In this document: positions 21,897-34,900 of the stretch, in pieces
Layout of the letters: the number at the start of each line of letters is the position of its first letter
Position numbering within the stretch: the stretch's first letter is position 1
Source of the DNA: Micrasema longulum
Taxonomy: Eukaryota; Arthropoda; Insecta; Trichoptera; Brachycentridae
DNA: 64,000 bases
NCBI GenBank assembly: GCA_022494885.1
Contig: JAGVSM010003708.1
Location: 1 to 64,000, forward strand
Direction of reading: 5' to 3'
Program-made: the position numbers and the translations under genes
Notes under the pieces: model-generated
Databases searched by the model: none
What the model saw: only the letters and a program-made list of their open reading frames with translations
Told to the model about the DNA's origin: nothing

Positions 21897-24800
21897 TTTC
21901 AATGATGGTAATAAATAAATGATTCATGTTCATCCTACCTGTCTAGTTAAATACTCTAGTCTAGTTTTCATAATACATGCTATGTAATTATAGTAGGCAT
22001 TTTGATAATAAATAATTAGTTATCAATGAATTAATGTACTATGTGTAGAACATTCCAATTACAACTAAAAAGTAATATTTGTCGCTTGTGAATAAAAATA
22101 CATTTTTGCGCCGTGTTTAATTAAATGTTAAAAATAAAGTATTAATCCATTGTCTTCTGCATTATATGTCCAGAAAAAGGTGTACTTTGGAAGTGTTTAA
22201 GTTAGAAAATACTTTAGTTTTGCCAAATAATAAGTCTATTAATTTATTATTTAATTAACTGTGATTTTAAAATTAAAATATAAGTCGTAGTTTTTAATTT
22301 ATGTACAAATATTTTTAAAGAAATTTTTTGTTTCTAAATAGTCAATACTACTGTAGTCTATGTTTCAACTTTTTATTTATTTATTTTTTATACTTGACTG
22401 TTAAAAAAATATATTCGTGTAAACATCATTGTTTTTCTTCCTTAAATTTTTGACCCCAGTGAAAAGTTTTAATTTTTTGAACTTGAAACGTTTTCAGGGT
22501 TTCCTGAAAAAATTCTCCGGGACATATGAAATAATGGGCCAATGTTTTAATCTGGTTTCCGACTTGAATATAGAAAATTCACTTGTATCACTAGTAGGGG
22601 GTGATACATATTAATTGAAAATTCATTCAAACTCATACGATAGGATACACTAACTGCCCTGAAATTTTAGAGTAGATAAATCACACTAACATTTGTAAGT
22701 ACAAAACAAATCAGTGAACTGAATCCAGTTGATGTATTGATTATTTTATCCGTATATAATTTTAAAAAAAAATATTTTGAAAAATTCTGAAGCACGTAAA
22801 TTTTAAAATAACAGAACAATAGAAATCTGATATTTATCCAGTGTTGAGGTGATCTTGATTATTTGAATACTTATAGATTTACGGGTTAAATTAAATTAAT
22901 AGGTGCCTACGGAAAATACTAAAGTTTACTTTTCAGTCTCCGCCATAATCCACATGATGAATTATTATTTATTAAAATAAAAGGATATCTCTGAATAGAG
23001 ATAATGAATCTCTTTGGGTTGAATTCGATATTTGTTTACAAGGATAATAAAAATAAATTTGTATTTATTGATAATACATATATAACTTTGTTTCAAATAC
23101 CTTAACAAAGTTTAATTACTTAATTCTAATATTAACATATTTATTCTTCCAAACATCCGGATCCCTTTTTATGCATTTGTAATTAAAAATAAAAGAGAAT
23201 GTTTTTTGAAGATATATATGTTTTTATTGAAAACTATATTATTGTCGACCACATATTCATATGTGAGGCTACACTTTTTTTTTTATATAAAAGCACAATA
23301 TTCTACGAGAAAGTAAGACAGATCAGTGTTCATAGAATATCTACTCGAGTTAATGATTGATTAATTGCATTTTCAAAGATGTTCACTTGGTACAGTTAAT
23401 TTATTAATTTCTAAAACTATGACACTAGTATATTTTTTATTTGTATATTAAATCCAAAAAAGAAAAAAAATGGCAAAGAAATACATCATGCTATCCAAAT
23501 ACTTTTAAAATACATAACAACAGTCTCACTGCTTGAACATTGAATATTCAGCATATGTTTGGATCTCGGCAATTTGCCATAGGATTAAGATTTCTTTATA
23601 ATTAAACAAAAAATCATATTACATATATTTTATAACAATACTTTTACACCTTCATAACTAGTTTAAACTTCAATAATTAGTAGGAATACAACATTTTTAC
23701 AATGATATGTAATTAACAATATTTTAAACATAGATAAATCTGCTGGGTTTGTTTGAGTTATTAAGTTAGGTTATGTTATTAGTCTAGGTTATGCAGAAAA
23801 CAGACCAAAGATGCAAACACTGTTTTATGTTCAAAAGTAGATAATATTATATCACACATAATTATATACCATTGCTATTTGGCAAGATTGCATTTTATTT
23901 TAGGATAATTGAAGTTAAAAGTTTGATTAAACATATTAATAATTATTTTTTAAATTGTTATCTTGTTTAAAAAAATAAATAATTAAGAACTGTGCTGACC
24001 TTAAAACATGATCTTGATAAATCAAGATATAAAATTTAATGTTTTTGAAAGTTTATATTAGTTCTTAGAATATTATGAACTAACTTAAAGCATAAATAAA
24101 TACTAATTGCATTAATTTTCATCACTAAATAATAAAATGAGGGTAATTTTTTTATTTTATTTAAACTGACATTAAAAAAACAAGACCAGTAAAAATGTTA
24201 TCTATAAATGGCAAGACATAAACTTTTTATTCTCTAAACAAATTTACGATTTTTCGCCTTGTTCCAGGAATAACTTTGCCATTAATGAGTTTATATAATT
24301 GTTTTTTTTTTCTATAAAATGGAAAGTATTGACCAAATAATATTCAAACATAACATAACAGCAAAAAATTAAGTTAAATTTATAATAAAGGTTCATCGAC
24401 ATACATATTTACTACATATCCCCAATCCATTGCACTGAGAAACGAAAATGGAGATGAGACAGTAATATCATGTTTTGAGTTATGTACAAAAGACAACTAT
24501 GTATGTATTAATAAATTATATTAACAAAAGTCAAGTACATTTTGATAAAGTGTTAGTGTCCATTTATTGTACACAATAAAATATGACCTAACTCAAAATC
24601 AAATTGAGTATTCACTCTATTTTTTAACTCCACTTTTAATCTTTAATTTTAAGTAATATTCCTTACCTTAACAGGTAGGAGCATTTTTGATATTGAGTCA
24701 TTTTATTTGAAAAAAAAAATCACAGTCCCAGATTAAAAAAATTGATCCAAAAAACTGCAATCATTAACTAAAAATTGAATGAATATTTCATTAGACAAGT

Positions 24801-25273
24801 GAGGAAATTTATTGTTACCTGGAATCATTTTTGAAAAGTATATTTTTAAACATAACTATACAAAAACTTTTTACAAGAAAAGTTAAAAATCAAAAACATT
24901 TTCAACCCGTTTTACCATAGTAAAAAAAATTCCAAAGATTTCTTAGAACAACTAAGAGGAAGTCTGTGGATTTAAAAATCATAGAGACATCAAAAGTATA
25001 CAATAATGTTTTTTTGGCTTAGTTGAATACTAGAAAAATAAAATTAACTAAACACGCCCATTTCACTTTAATTTTATAATCAAAGTACATGTTGCAGGTA
25101 ATGTTTCAAAATAATCATTATTTTAAAGGCACTTTTGAAGTTCAGGTAGGTATGTGCTGCTTTTATAGACAATATTAGTTTAGCAAAATGAACAATATTT
25201 GAGTATTATTAATTGAATAGGCATTAACTTTGTGGAATAACATGATTAAATATATCATTAATAAAACACTTTT
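21897..25273. other. Repeat-poor AT-rich region 3' of PGAP3
   Basis: Very AT-rich, with no open frame above about 60 residues and none of the repeat families common elsewhere in the window. Polyadenylation-like AATAAA sites follow the PGAP3 stop (about 21910 and 22132). On the other strand it could be part of a long 3' UTR of the Glce gene (stop at 31946), but no sequence feature proves this. Confidence 0.4.
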
Positions 25274-25420
25274 TTCTTAGACCACCTCAGTTTATTTTAA
25301 AGCACTATTAGGCTCGGAAAGCACAGATCCTTTCATCTAGTTTATAATAACACCCGTAGATGGAAGGTTTCCCTTGCCAAAACTAGTAGGGCTTTAAAAT
25401 AAACTCAAGTGGTCTAAGAA
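25274..25420. mobile_element. 147-base MITE with about 33-base terminal inverted repeats
   Basis: The left end TTCTTAGACCACCTCAGTTT continuing into ATTTTAAAGC is matched by the reverse complement of the right end, TTCTTAGACCACTTGAGTTT continuing into ATTTTAAAGC. The interior has a second imperfect pair around the CTAGTTT of 25340. No coding capacity. Confidence 0.82.
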
Positions 25421-27760
25421 CAAACTGTTTAATTAATTAGATAATATTTCATATTCGAGTATGTTGTATCCGAAAAATTTATACTAATGTTGCAAGAATC
25501 GTTAAGAAGCCTTTTTAGTGAACACTATGACACAGAATTCATGATTTTTTATGGTTTTAACATATGGTAAATATTTACTAAGATTTATTTAAAATTATTT
25601 TACTTTGTTCATGACAATACTGAAAATGAGGCAATTTTGATTTTATTTTTAGTAAAGAAATCTCCCAGCTAACTATTTTTGGATTAGCTAAGATAGTCAT
25701 AAATACTTTTGAACAAAACATAAAGTTTATAATGGAATTTTATATGCAGTAAATAAATTTTGTAGATACATAATCTAATTACTTACATAATATATATATA
25801 CATATATGTGTGTATGTACATACATAAAATTGATGTGAAATATTTTTTCACAATACTTGGAAGGAATGTATTCAAACGACTAAATAAAACATTTACATTA
25901 AAAGAATGTTTTAGATACAACTTAATAATCATACCTAGAAATTAGATAAAAATCCTTATATTCTTATTCGATAGTACATAAGTATAAATCCTAGAGCTAC
26001 AAATGTATAAATACATTTCGAGATAAGTACAGCAACAGCTAACGTCTAATAAGCTCATATTACAATCTACAATCTAGAAATGATATGTTTTTTAATTTAT
26101 GTGCATTTGATTTTTGTGTGCTTAAAAGGTAATTATCAGTTCTTGAAATAAACTTGCCGTGTTATTCTAATGGGTGGAGCTGTATTACTGTGAGTATAGT
26201 ATATAGTTATATTAATAAAAGGTGAACAATATTTCAATGGCAGCGGCATAACCGTATGTAAAAACACCAGCTTTTTAGGAGAGCTGATAAAAGGTTTATG
26301 AATTTGATCGTCACTTTTCTTTCTTCCTTTTATAGGGCACACCGATAATGCAACATATTTTGATCAAATGATGTTATAATCTGTCCTCTTGTTTTCTTTA
26401 TTACGTTATAACGTTTAAACATTCGCAAAACATTGTTTTTATTTAATACCAACTCCGATAATTGAGGGCATTGGAAGCAAAGATCGCAACCTCCAAAAAA
26501 TTTTTTTTTTTGGTTATGATGTCATTTTGTAGTTTATCTACTTTATTTTTATAAAAATCATGAGTTGAGTTGCAAATGTAGTTTAAAATCATACTTCTGA
26601 TGGTTTGAAAATATTGTTTGGAAGCAAACAGCAATAGCCATCAGCCATTTTATTTGACCAATGACAGGCTTGAGATTTAAATTTTCAAAATGGCCGTGCC
26701 ATACAAATATTAAGAAAGTTTTTTGAGTTTGTGTTTTTATTACAGCTAATTTATTAGTATCTTAAAGTTTAAGTTCAGTGAAAATAACATTCCTAACATG
26801 AAGGACTCTCTTTGGCATTAGTGTAGCAGTTTGTTACTTTTCTTGAAAACACCAAAACGGGAGTTTGCAATTATTCTTCATTGCTTTACAAAAAATTAGC
26901 CAATAATGTATTCTTCTTTCTTTATTTTACAACAAACTAGTCAATAATGTATTTTCCTTATTTGTTTTCTCCTTTATTCCCGCGGTTGAACACGCGCGAA
27001 AGGAGGTGTCGAAAATGCTCACTTATGTCTACTTGACATTCCATTTTGAAGTATTGTAATCAAATTAAATAAAATATGTATCGTGAAAGCAAACACAATA
27101 TCTTGTTTCGAATTACATATAACCTTTACCATTTTGTTTTACTGTTGGTGCTCATTTTTATATTTGGAAAAAAAACAGACACAACTTATTTTAATACCTA
27201 ATATAATAATTTACATAGCTGCCATTGAAATTATTTGCAACATAAAGGATGTCCACCAGTATTCATGTAGATAGATATTTAAGGATAAATGTAAGTTATA
27301 CAACTACATATTATGTACTTAGATACACAATAATTTGAAAGTATGCTCAACAAACCCCAAATATAACAGATATCAAAGGAGTATTTGTATTATTTGGAAG
27401 TTTGGATTGTTGATGAATAATTAAATGACGTTGAAAATCTTACGAAATATTCTTCATAATACATATTTTCATTTGGAGATGGGCAAAAACATTTCTAAAT
27501 ATATATTTGTCTTAATCGAATTCTACAGTTAAAAACTAATTTGAATATAATTATTACTTTTTATGTTTCTTCACATACATAATATGTGTATACAATGTGG
27601 GATACAACTTGTCACTCTTTTGATATATGAATACGCTACAAATAACCTAGTTACACGAGTCAAACTCTATGTAGTACAACTATATATTTTCATAAGTCCT
27701 TCCATCGTTGATTAATGAACATACTTTATTATAATATATACAAATGTGCAATATAATATC
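25421..27760. other. AT-rich spacer
   Basis: No gene and almost no recognisable repeat apart from an alternating TA/GT microsatellite at about 25790-25825 (ATATATATATACATATATG). Confidence 0.4.
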
Positions 27761-28711
27761 AGGTTGGGGAAAAAGTAATTTCATATTTCACGCCCTTTTT
27801 TTTCAACTAAGTATATCTCGTTCATTATTGGTCACATCGGATCATACAATACGGTGTTGTAAAGGTGTGAGTGTATACTACAAACGCTTCTTTAACAGTA
27901 TTGCGCTTGGTCAGTTCTGTCGTGAACTATCGTGCGTCAAGTATGGAGGTCTCAAAGGAAGAAATTTGCCATGTTTTACATTTTCACTACCTGAAAGGGA
28001 AAAACGCGTCGTAAGCGACCAAAAAAATTTGCAATGTATACGGAGCCGATACTCTTTCGGTTCGTGCTGCACAACAGTGGTTCGAGCGATTTCGTTCTGG
28101 TGTATTGGATGTGAACGATGCACCACACTCTGGCAGACCTGTCGTCGAAAATGTCAATAAAATCATGGAAAATATCGAGATAGACTGTCATGTTAGCAGT
28201 CGTAGCATAGCCCATGAGCTGAATATTGATTATGCGACCGTTTTGAACCATTTGCAGAAGGCTGGATTGAAAAAAAGCTCGATGTTTGGGTGCCACACGA
28301 GCTGACGCAAAAAACCTCAACTGGACCGAATTTCCATCTGCGAAACACTGCTGAATCGCAACGAAATTGACTAAATTCTGAAGCGGATGGTGACTGGTGA
28401 TGAAAAGTGGGTCACTTACGACGATGTCAAGCGACAGAGATCACGGTCTAAAACCAACGAAGTGGACCAGACCGTGGCCAAGCCAGGACTGACGGTCAGA
28501 AAGGTGTTGCTGTGTGTTTGGTGGGATTGGCAGGGAATACTATACTATGAGCTGCTTCCTTATGGCCAAACGCTCAATGCCCTCTACTGTAAACTCTAAA
28601 GCTGCCGATTGAACAGAACGGCGCATATTTAACTTAAATCGGATGATTGTAACACATTTTATAAAGCATTGGAATAAAGCGAATAATACGAAATTACTTT
28701 TTCCCCAACCT
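27761..28711 (+). mobile_element. Internally deleted mariner transposon with intact ends
   Basis: Both ends carry the same 22-base terminal inverted repeat beginning AGGTTGGGGAAAAAGTAATT, bounded by TA-rich flanks. The inside encodes a damaged mariner transposase: MEVSKEEICHVLHFH, a stop, then VRAAQQWFERFRSG and HSGRPVVENVNKI (helix-turn-helix DNA-binding part), LDVWVPHEL split by a frameshift, MVTGDEKWVTYDD with the first catalytic Asp, and WWDWQGILYYELLPYGQTLN. The sequence then jumps to the 3' end, losing the second and third catalytic positions. At about 950 bases it is some 300 shorter than complete mariners. It cannot make transposase, but the near-identical ends could still be mobilised by a related enzyme. 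Confidence 0.92.
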
Positions 28712-29084
28712 ATTAAATGAAATTTGTACAATCAATATAAATAACACAATACTAATATTTTATTCTCCAATTAAAAACATTCCACTAATACTTAAACATT
28801 GTTTTAAAAAAGTATTGATACCAAAAAAAAATATGGATTGACAGTAGACATTGAAAACAATAATATTTTTTAAACAACACATTACTTTAAAAAATTTAAA
28901 ACTGTTACATAAATTAGTTCAATAATTTCATAGTTGATATATGTATTTTCGTGAGAATGAGTTTTTATATGGATTTTTTATTTATTATATTAACATTGTG
29001 ACAAATTAATAAAAACACAGAAAATTTACAAAATACAGGCTTTTCATAATCATCCATTCATACCATGTAAATACACATTTGTCC
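28712..29084. other. AT-rich spacer after the mariner
   Basis: No gene or repeat recognised between the mariner end and the diverged family A SINE at 29085. Confidence 0.35.
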
Positions 29085-29330
29085 ACCTTGGAGTCTAGTG
29101 ATTAGAGCATATGCTTACCATGCATGCGGGGTCGGTTTAGGTTTCTGACATGGTTACAAGACATATTTCATAAGTTTTTTTTACACTATGATAGGTCTGT
29201 CAAATGAACCGGAAGAATGATAATCTTGCTTTCATGTAGCAAAAAATTATCGAAATACGCTGCTATTGGTGTACATACTGATGAAGGGCCGTATGTACGT
29301 TGATTGCCGATTAGGGGATTATGTTAAGTA
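29085..29330 (+). mobile_element. Diverged SINE family A copy
   Basis: Head TTGGAGTCTAGTGATTAGAGC and ACATGG junction, body TTACACTATGATAGG and ATGATAATCTTGCTTTCATG, and GCTGCTATTGGTGTACATAC near the end. The box B region is strongly altered, so it is an old copy. Confidence 0.6.
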
Positions 29331-30367
29331 CGTGGATGTATATCAATATCAACATTAACAGTTTTAATATGTTGAAAAAAATAGAAAGGTGGTTTTTTTA
29401 CTCTATTGAAGAGTAGATTTTTTTGAAGATTCACAAATTTCGTTTGGAATCTGTAATATCTAATAATATCTATCCAAAGATAGAAATATCACAAGTCCTA
29501 ATTAAGAATTTTAGATGTAAAAATTGAACTAATTTAACTGAGAATTGGTCCTATCATAAATTGTATTCTGAAATCTATAAGATCAAGAATAATTTTAAAG
29601 GTTCAAAAGTTAAAAAAACATATTTTACTTATAAAATGCTGTTCCACCAAATCTCAATACAATGTAAAAGTAAAAACTTTTTTTATGTCTAACATATTAC
29701 AAAATATTATATACATGGGTCGTATTAACACAAAGTCAGACCAAAAATACAATAGAGATTCACAACATTACATAAGTAAAAACATTTATAAATAACATTA
29801 ATAAAAATAAATTAACTAGAGTAAATTTAGTTATGACATTTAACTAAATTAAGAAAATTCCTATTTTTTTAATTAAAAATATGTGTTTACAATTGATTAA
29901 CATGTCATAGTTAAATTATTTTTAAACAGCGATGAAGGTATTGGAGAATATGTAAGAACTTAGCGGTTGCTCTGTAAATGCCGAGACTTCCATATTTTCA
30001 ACAGCTTCATCTCTGTTGAAAAAAATTATAAAATTTGATATTAATCCCATAAGAGAAAAATCTAAAATTTGTCTACAAAGGTTTGGACATACCCAAAATA
30101 TTGTTCATAAATTATATTACATCTATTATAGGTATTTGTTTTATAGGTAATACAGTTATCTCTTACCACAAAAATGCATTTTTCCATTATTTGTAAATTG
30201 CCGTACAGCTATCAGATATTTTTAAAACAATGAAAAACATTGAATAGTAAAAATATGTTAAGACCATTAATACATAACAGCGCTGCTTGTAAAATAAATG
30301 TTTAAATGTTATTCTAGTGTGGGATTATTGCACAGTAGTATATTGGGTAGAAAATGGGGTTGTAGAA
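29331..30367. other. AT-rich spacer with an old SINE C fragment
   Basis: A diverged family C fragment at about 29925-30115 keeps CTGTAAATGCCGAGACTTCC and TTTGGACATACCC. The rest has no recognisable gene. Confidence 0.45.
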
Positions 30368-30692
30368 TCGGGTTGTGGTTCCGTGGCTAGTTTCGCTGAC
30401 TCACAGATCAAAGGTTCGTGGTTCGAACCCCGCTCTACCACAACCTATTTCCATTTTTTAATAGTGTGTTATTTACAACTCGCTGAAAATGGTCCGAAAA
30501 ATTGAAATATTTGTGTTTTTGCGATTTACCCAAATATTTCACTTTTATGGCCATTTTCAACAAGTTGTAAATAACTCACTATTAGAAAATGGACATCGAG
30601 TCAGGGTAGAGTGGAGTTCGAACCTCGGGCCTCTGATCCATGAGTTCGTAACACTAGACGCACAAGTCCGCAACAAGGGACCACAACCTGAT
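30368..30692. mobile_element. Two SINE family B copies tail to tail
   Basis: A plus copy (30368-about 30525, GGGTTGTGGTTCCGTGGC ... GGTTCGAACCCCGCTC) meets a minus copy (about 30526-30692, ending GGGACCACAACCTG) at their 3' ends, making a 325-base inverted repeat. The minus copy has an extra ACACTAGACGCACAAGTCCG stretch in its head. Confidence 0.78.
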
Positions 30693-31551
30693 TCTATAAT
30701 ATTGGAAGGTTGGCTTTTGTCAAATACAAACAAGCGAGTAAATAAATATCTGGATAAATTATAAATTTGATGGAATATATAACATTAAAATGGCGTACAA
30801 AAACTACAACAAATAACTTACTTATATAATATTAAGTATTAAACTAATTAAAAACAGTAAATAAAATAATTTTTACATAATAAAAAATACACTCATATTA
30901 ATATTATTTCATTTATTAACTAATAATACTCGTTACTGATAGTTGTAAAATAATTAGTGATTTAATAAGCGTATGTTGAGTGAAAACAGTGGATAAAATT
31001 TGAAAACAAAAAAAAAACAATACAAGGGAATGGATTAAACATTCAAAAAAATACATTTTATCTCTAAAACCCACTGATTAAAAAAAGGAGATTAGTGTTC
31101 CAAAGGCTAGGTGCACTAAGGCGCATCATTGCATTTTAAAGTACAGGCATACCACTAACAAAATATTAATAAATTAAAATTAACAACTTTTTTACTATAA
31201 AAAGTATCATTTCATGGACTATTATTATAGGTAAACGTTTTAAATGCATTTCAGGAGATAATGTGTGGTATTTATGTATTTATTTACAAGATTTAAGTAG
31301 TGTGGAGGTACTTCTAAAGCCGCTTTGTAACAACCTTACAGTTTTGTAGTTTTCCTGCTTAATTAATTTAATAATATTTTGATGGTCCCTAAGAAAACTA
31401 CCATAAGTGTAAATTTGCCTTTTCCAGCTGCGGCTGTCTTCTAAAAGCCACAAATAAAAACATGTGAAACTCTTTGTCAAGGCGGAATGAAGAATATAGT
31501 TCTGTGAGAGAAACATAATCAGACGATACTCTCCTTCAAACTAATGAATGG
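30693..31551. other. AT-rich spacer
   Basis: No gene seen on either strand; weak open frames lack codon structure or similarity that I can recognise. Confidence 0.35.
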
Positions 31552-31775
31552 AAGTCTGCCTTGTGGTATACTGCATAGCATATTTTTCTACCAGCCAGAA
31601 GTCCCGGGTTGGATTCGCAGTGCGGTCAAGTTAAAATATTTATTTAATAGGTGGTTTTTCACTGCAATATTTCAGAGTCCCTGAACTGGGATCTGAACCA
31701 TGAGAGTGATCAAATCTTATATGTAAGTTATAAATAATTGCAGATACTCTGCAATAAGAGTGGCAGTGTATCAAG
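31552..31775 (+). mobile_element. Diverged SINE family A copy
   Basis: Head GTCTGCCTTGTGGTATACTG, box B-like GGGTTGGATTCGC, body TTTTTCACTGCAATATTTCAG and GAGTCCCTGAACTGG. It lies just downstream of the Glce stop codon on the opposite strand, so it may be in that gene's 3' UTR. Confidence 0.6.
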
Positions 31776-31945
31776 TTATTAATATTAAAATACAAATTGC
31801 TCACGTAAGGCAGTCCAGTCAATTATTTATCTTCGTAACATTTGAATTTATTACATTATTGAATGTAAGAATATTCATAGATAAAAATAACAAATTTACA
31901 CAATACTTTTCCTAGGGACAGTCTACTCGATCCTTGATTTTGGTT

Positions 31946-34900
31946 TTAGTTGTGAGGAGCCTTTTTACCTTGCATGTATTCTTCCCATCGGTGTGCAGTG
32001 GATGCGAATATTGACTCCTTTTCTAGACCGGCCAGCAAAAGGAGAAGATTAACGTGAGTCGCGTGATAATCCCAGCGAGCGATGTTGGGTGTAATACCGA
32101 GAGTGAAGTGGCGTAAGTCATACGTACTTCCGGTTCCCGTGTCAAATAATGGAAGCATCTTCTTCAAAGAATCCATTCCTTGGTCATAAAGAGCCTTGGC
32201 TTCCATCCCCTGGGTTGGTCCAGCTATGACACGTAGATCATGTAGCCCAAGTAGGGCGTATATGAAGCCATTAAGTACGAAAGATGCTGGAAAAGTTGGA
32301 TACTCTTCATACCTGTTAAATTAAATGAATTCATTATGAAGAAAACATTGATAAATCATTAAAAAAAAAAATCATTTTACAGTTCATAGATAAATAATTA
32401 ACAGAAAATCTCAGTATATAATCTGTACCTATTTATTATTTTATTTATTTATATTACATTTAAGGCCTAAGCCACTAACACGAAGAAAAATATATGCAAG
32501 AAACTGCACAGAAAAATCATAAATACATGTAGCAAAGACAAACAAGGACAATAAAGAAAAGGTATACACTCAAGTAATAAGGCACCACAGCTGTAGAAAT
32601 GGCATTTCACTTTATCGCATAGAACAAAAGCGATGCAATTTTTTTAGTTTGATTGTAATGGACGGTGTCAGTTTGCGCTTGTGATTCTCGACATGAGTAC
32701 CTACAGTCCATTGTTTTGCTGTAAACTATAGCTAACTTCGTGATTAATATTGTTGAATGATTATTGTACTTATAGGCAGCTCTATAGCTGTGGCGCCTTA
32801 TTACTCTGAGGGTGTACAGTTGATCTACAAACAGTGTTGCCAACCTCTATCATGCGAAAATCGGTAGATACAGAAAAATTAATCGGTAGATTTACTATCC
32901 CGGGGGCGGGCGGGGGACGGGGGGGTTTATTAAAATTTCCCTATACATGCAAGTGGATTTTTAAAAATCAAACGGCTCCCTTAGACTAATGACTGACGCG
33001 TAAATTTTTACATTTATCATAATTTTAAATGATAAAACAATAACTACCAATTTCTGAAAAATGTTACTAAATTTGAGCAGAAAATAATTGCAAGTGACCA
33101 AAAAAAATCCGTAGCATGTGATGACAAAAAAAATTGTTTTACTTCAATTACAAATTAAAAAGCTTCAATTAAATTTATTTATCTATAGAATCACTTTGTA
33201 AAGCGCCCTTGAGGTATTATATTGTGAAAATGGCGCTATATAAGTTATCCTAGTTAATTGGAATAAAAATATTTCATTATTATTGAGCGATCTGCTGACA
33301 TTCCATTGAATAAAACAGAAACAAAGAAATTATGAAGAGAAATGACATAATTTGAATTCTTTAACTTTGAAAATAACTGGGAATCACTATTTACCAATAC
33401 TAACCAATTAACATATGTATTATGTACAACCGAAGGCTAAGTAATATTGGATGGCAGAAAAATAAACTTTCTGAGCAAACAGAAAAAAATGAGTATTTGT
33501 CTATATTGTGGACAAATAAAAAGTTTAAAAAATTCTATTGAAAAAATGGAAATGTTGAAAAATCAGAAGAATTTTGGTAAATTGAGTTTTCCTACTGACA
33601 TTTCTTGGTGGAATTGCATTTTAATTATAATAATAAAAATACTTTATAGTTTTATTCCACTTTTATTTATAATTTTTTTTACCAGTGACCGGGTTTCGTC
33701 GTGACCGACATCGTCAGACCAGTCTGACATCACAACGAAACCTGGTCACTGGTAAAAAATTTATAAAAAATTATAAATAAAAGTGGAATAAAACCATAAA
33801 GTATTTTTACTATTATAGTTTTGATAAAATTCGGTAGATTTCACTAAAAATCAGTAAATCTACGGAAAAATCGGAAGGGTTGACAACGCTGTCTACAAAC
33901 TAAGCCATCTTCTCTTAGACTGTGTTAGGGATGACGACATCTATGAAAAGCGGAAATATCGTCTTCAAAAAACTCCAAGTTATGGGGTAAATTAACTAAT
34001 CTACACACTCTAGACATTAGAGCATAAAAACCAAAGTTGCTCTAGTAAGATTTGATAAATAGCAAATTTTGACTTCTGGTGACTCGGTTGGGAACATTAA
34101 CAGTACTTTATAATGGATAATTTATTGATTATTTATTACCAAGTGATACTTGTAATTGAAAAATAAACTCTGCGTTTCTTAATTTTGATAAATACGGGCG
34201 TAAATAAATCATAAATATATTTTAATGATCGCCCGGGCTGAAAGGGTTGAATAAATTTTACATACCAAACATATTTGCCCAAAAATGTAGTGAGAACACC
34301 CCCTTGCCATGCTGGGAGGCGGAAAGGCTTCAATGCCCGAATAGCGGCGTGGAGGTATTTCGGATTACCAGATCTGTGGGCAGCTCTCGATAGAAGTGAT
34401 ATTGCATGTCCCTGTCCCATCGAAGAATACCTAATTAAAAAACATTGTTTGATAAAAACTTAAATAATATGGCAACTCTTTTGTTTATAACTCATATTAA
34501 CCCTGATGATGGATGCAGCAATGCGGTCCAAAACGTCGGCAAAGAGTGTGAATGACATAATAATTCCGGAAAACTATATTTGTAATAATTTCTCAGAACA
34601 TCAAGATCAAAAAGTAAGTATAGAATATTTATTTACTTATACTCAGTTTGTAAAATAATTTTATGATTTTTTTATTGTTTTATATTATTATTATTATAGC
34701 CAATCAACAGACTTATGAAAGCCCTAACAGATTGACATTATTGACTATATATTATGTAATAACACTTAATCTAAACAATCTTAAAGCCTATTTAAATTTA
34801 CAAAGGTAAAGGTAATTATGGCATAATTTAAGCGGACATGGCAAGTGTATTATCGCGAGTCATTTATTTTATTTATAAAGCCCTAACAGATTGGCATTAT

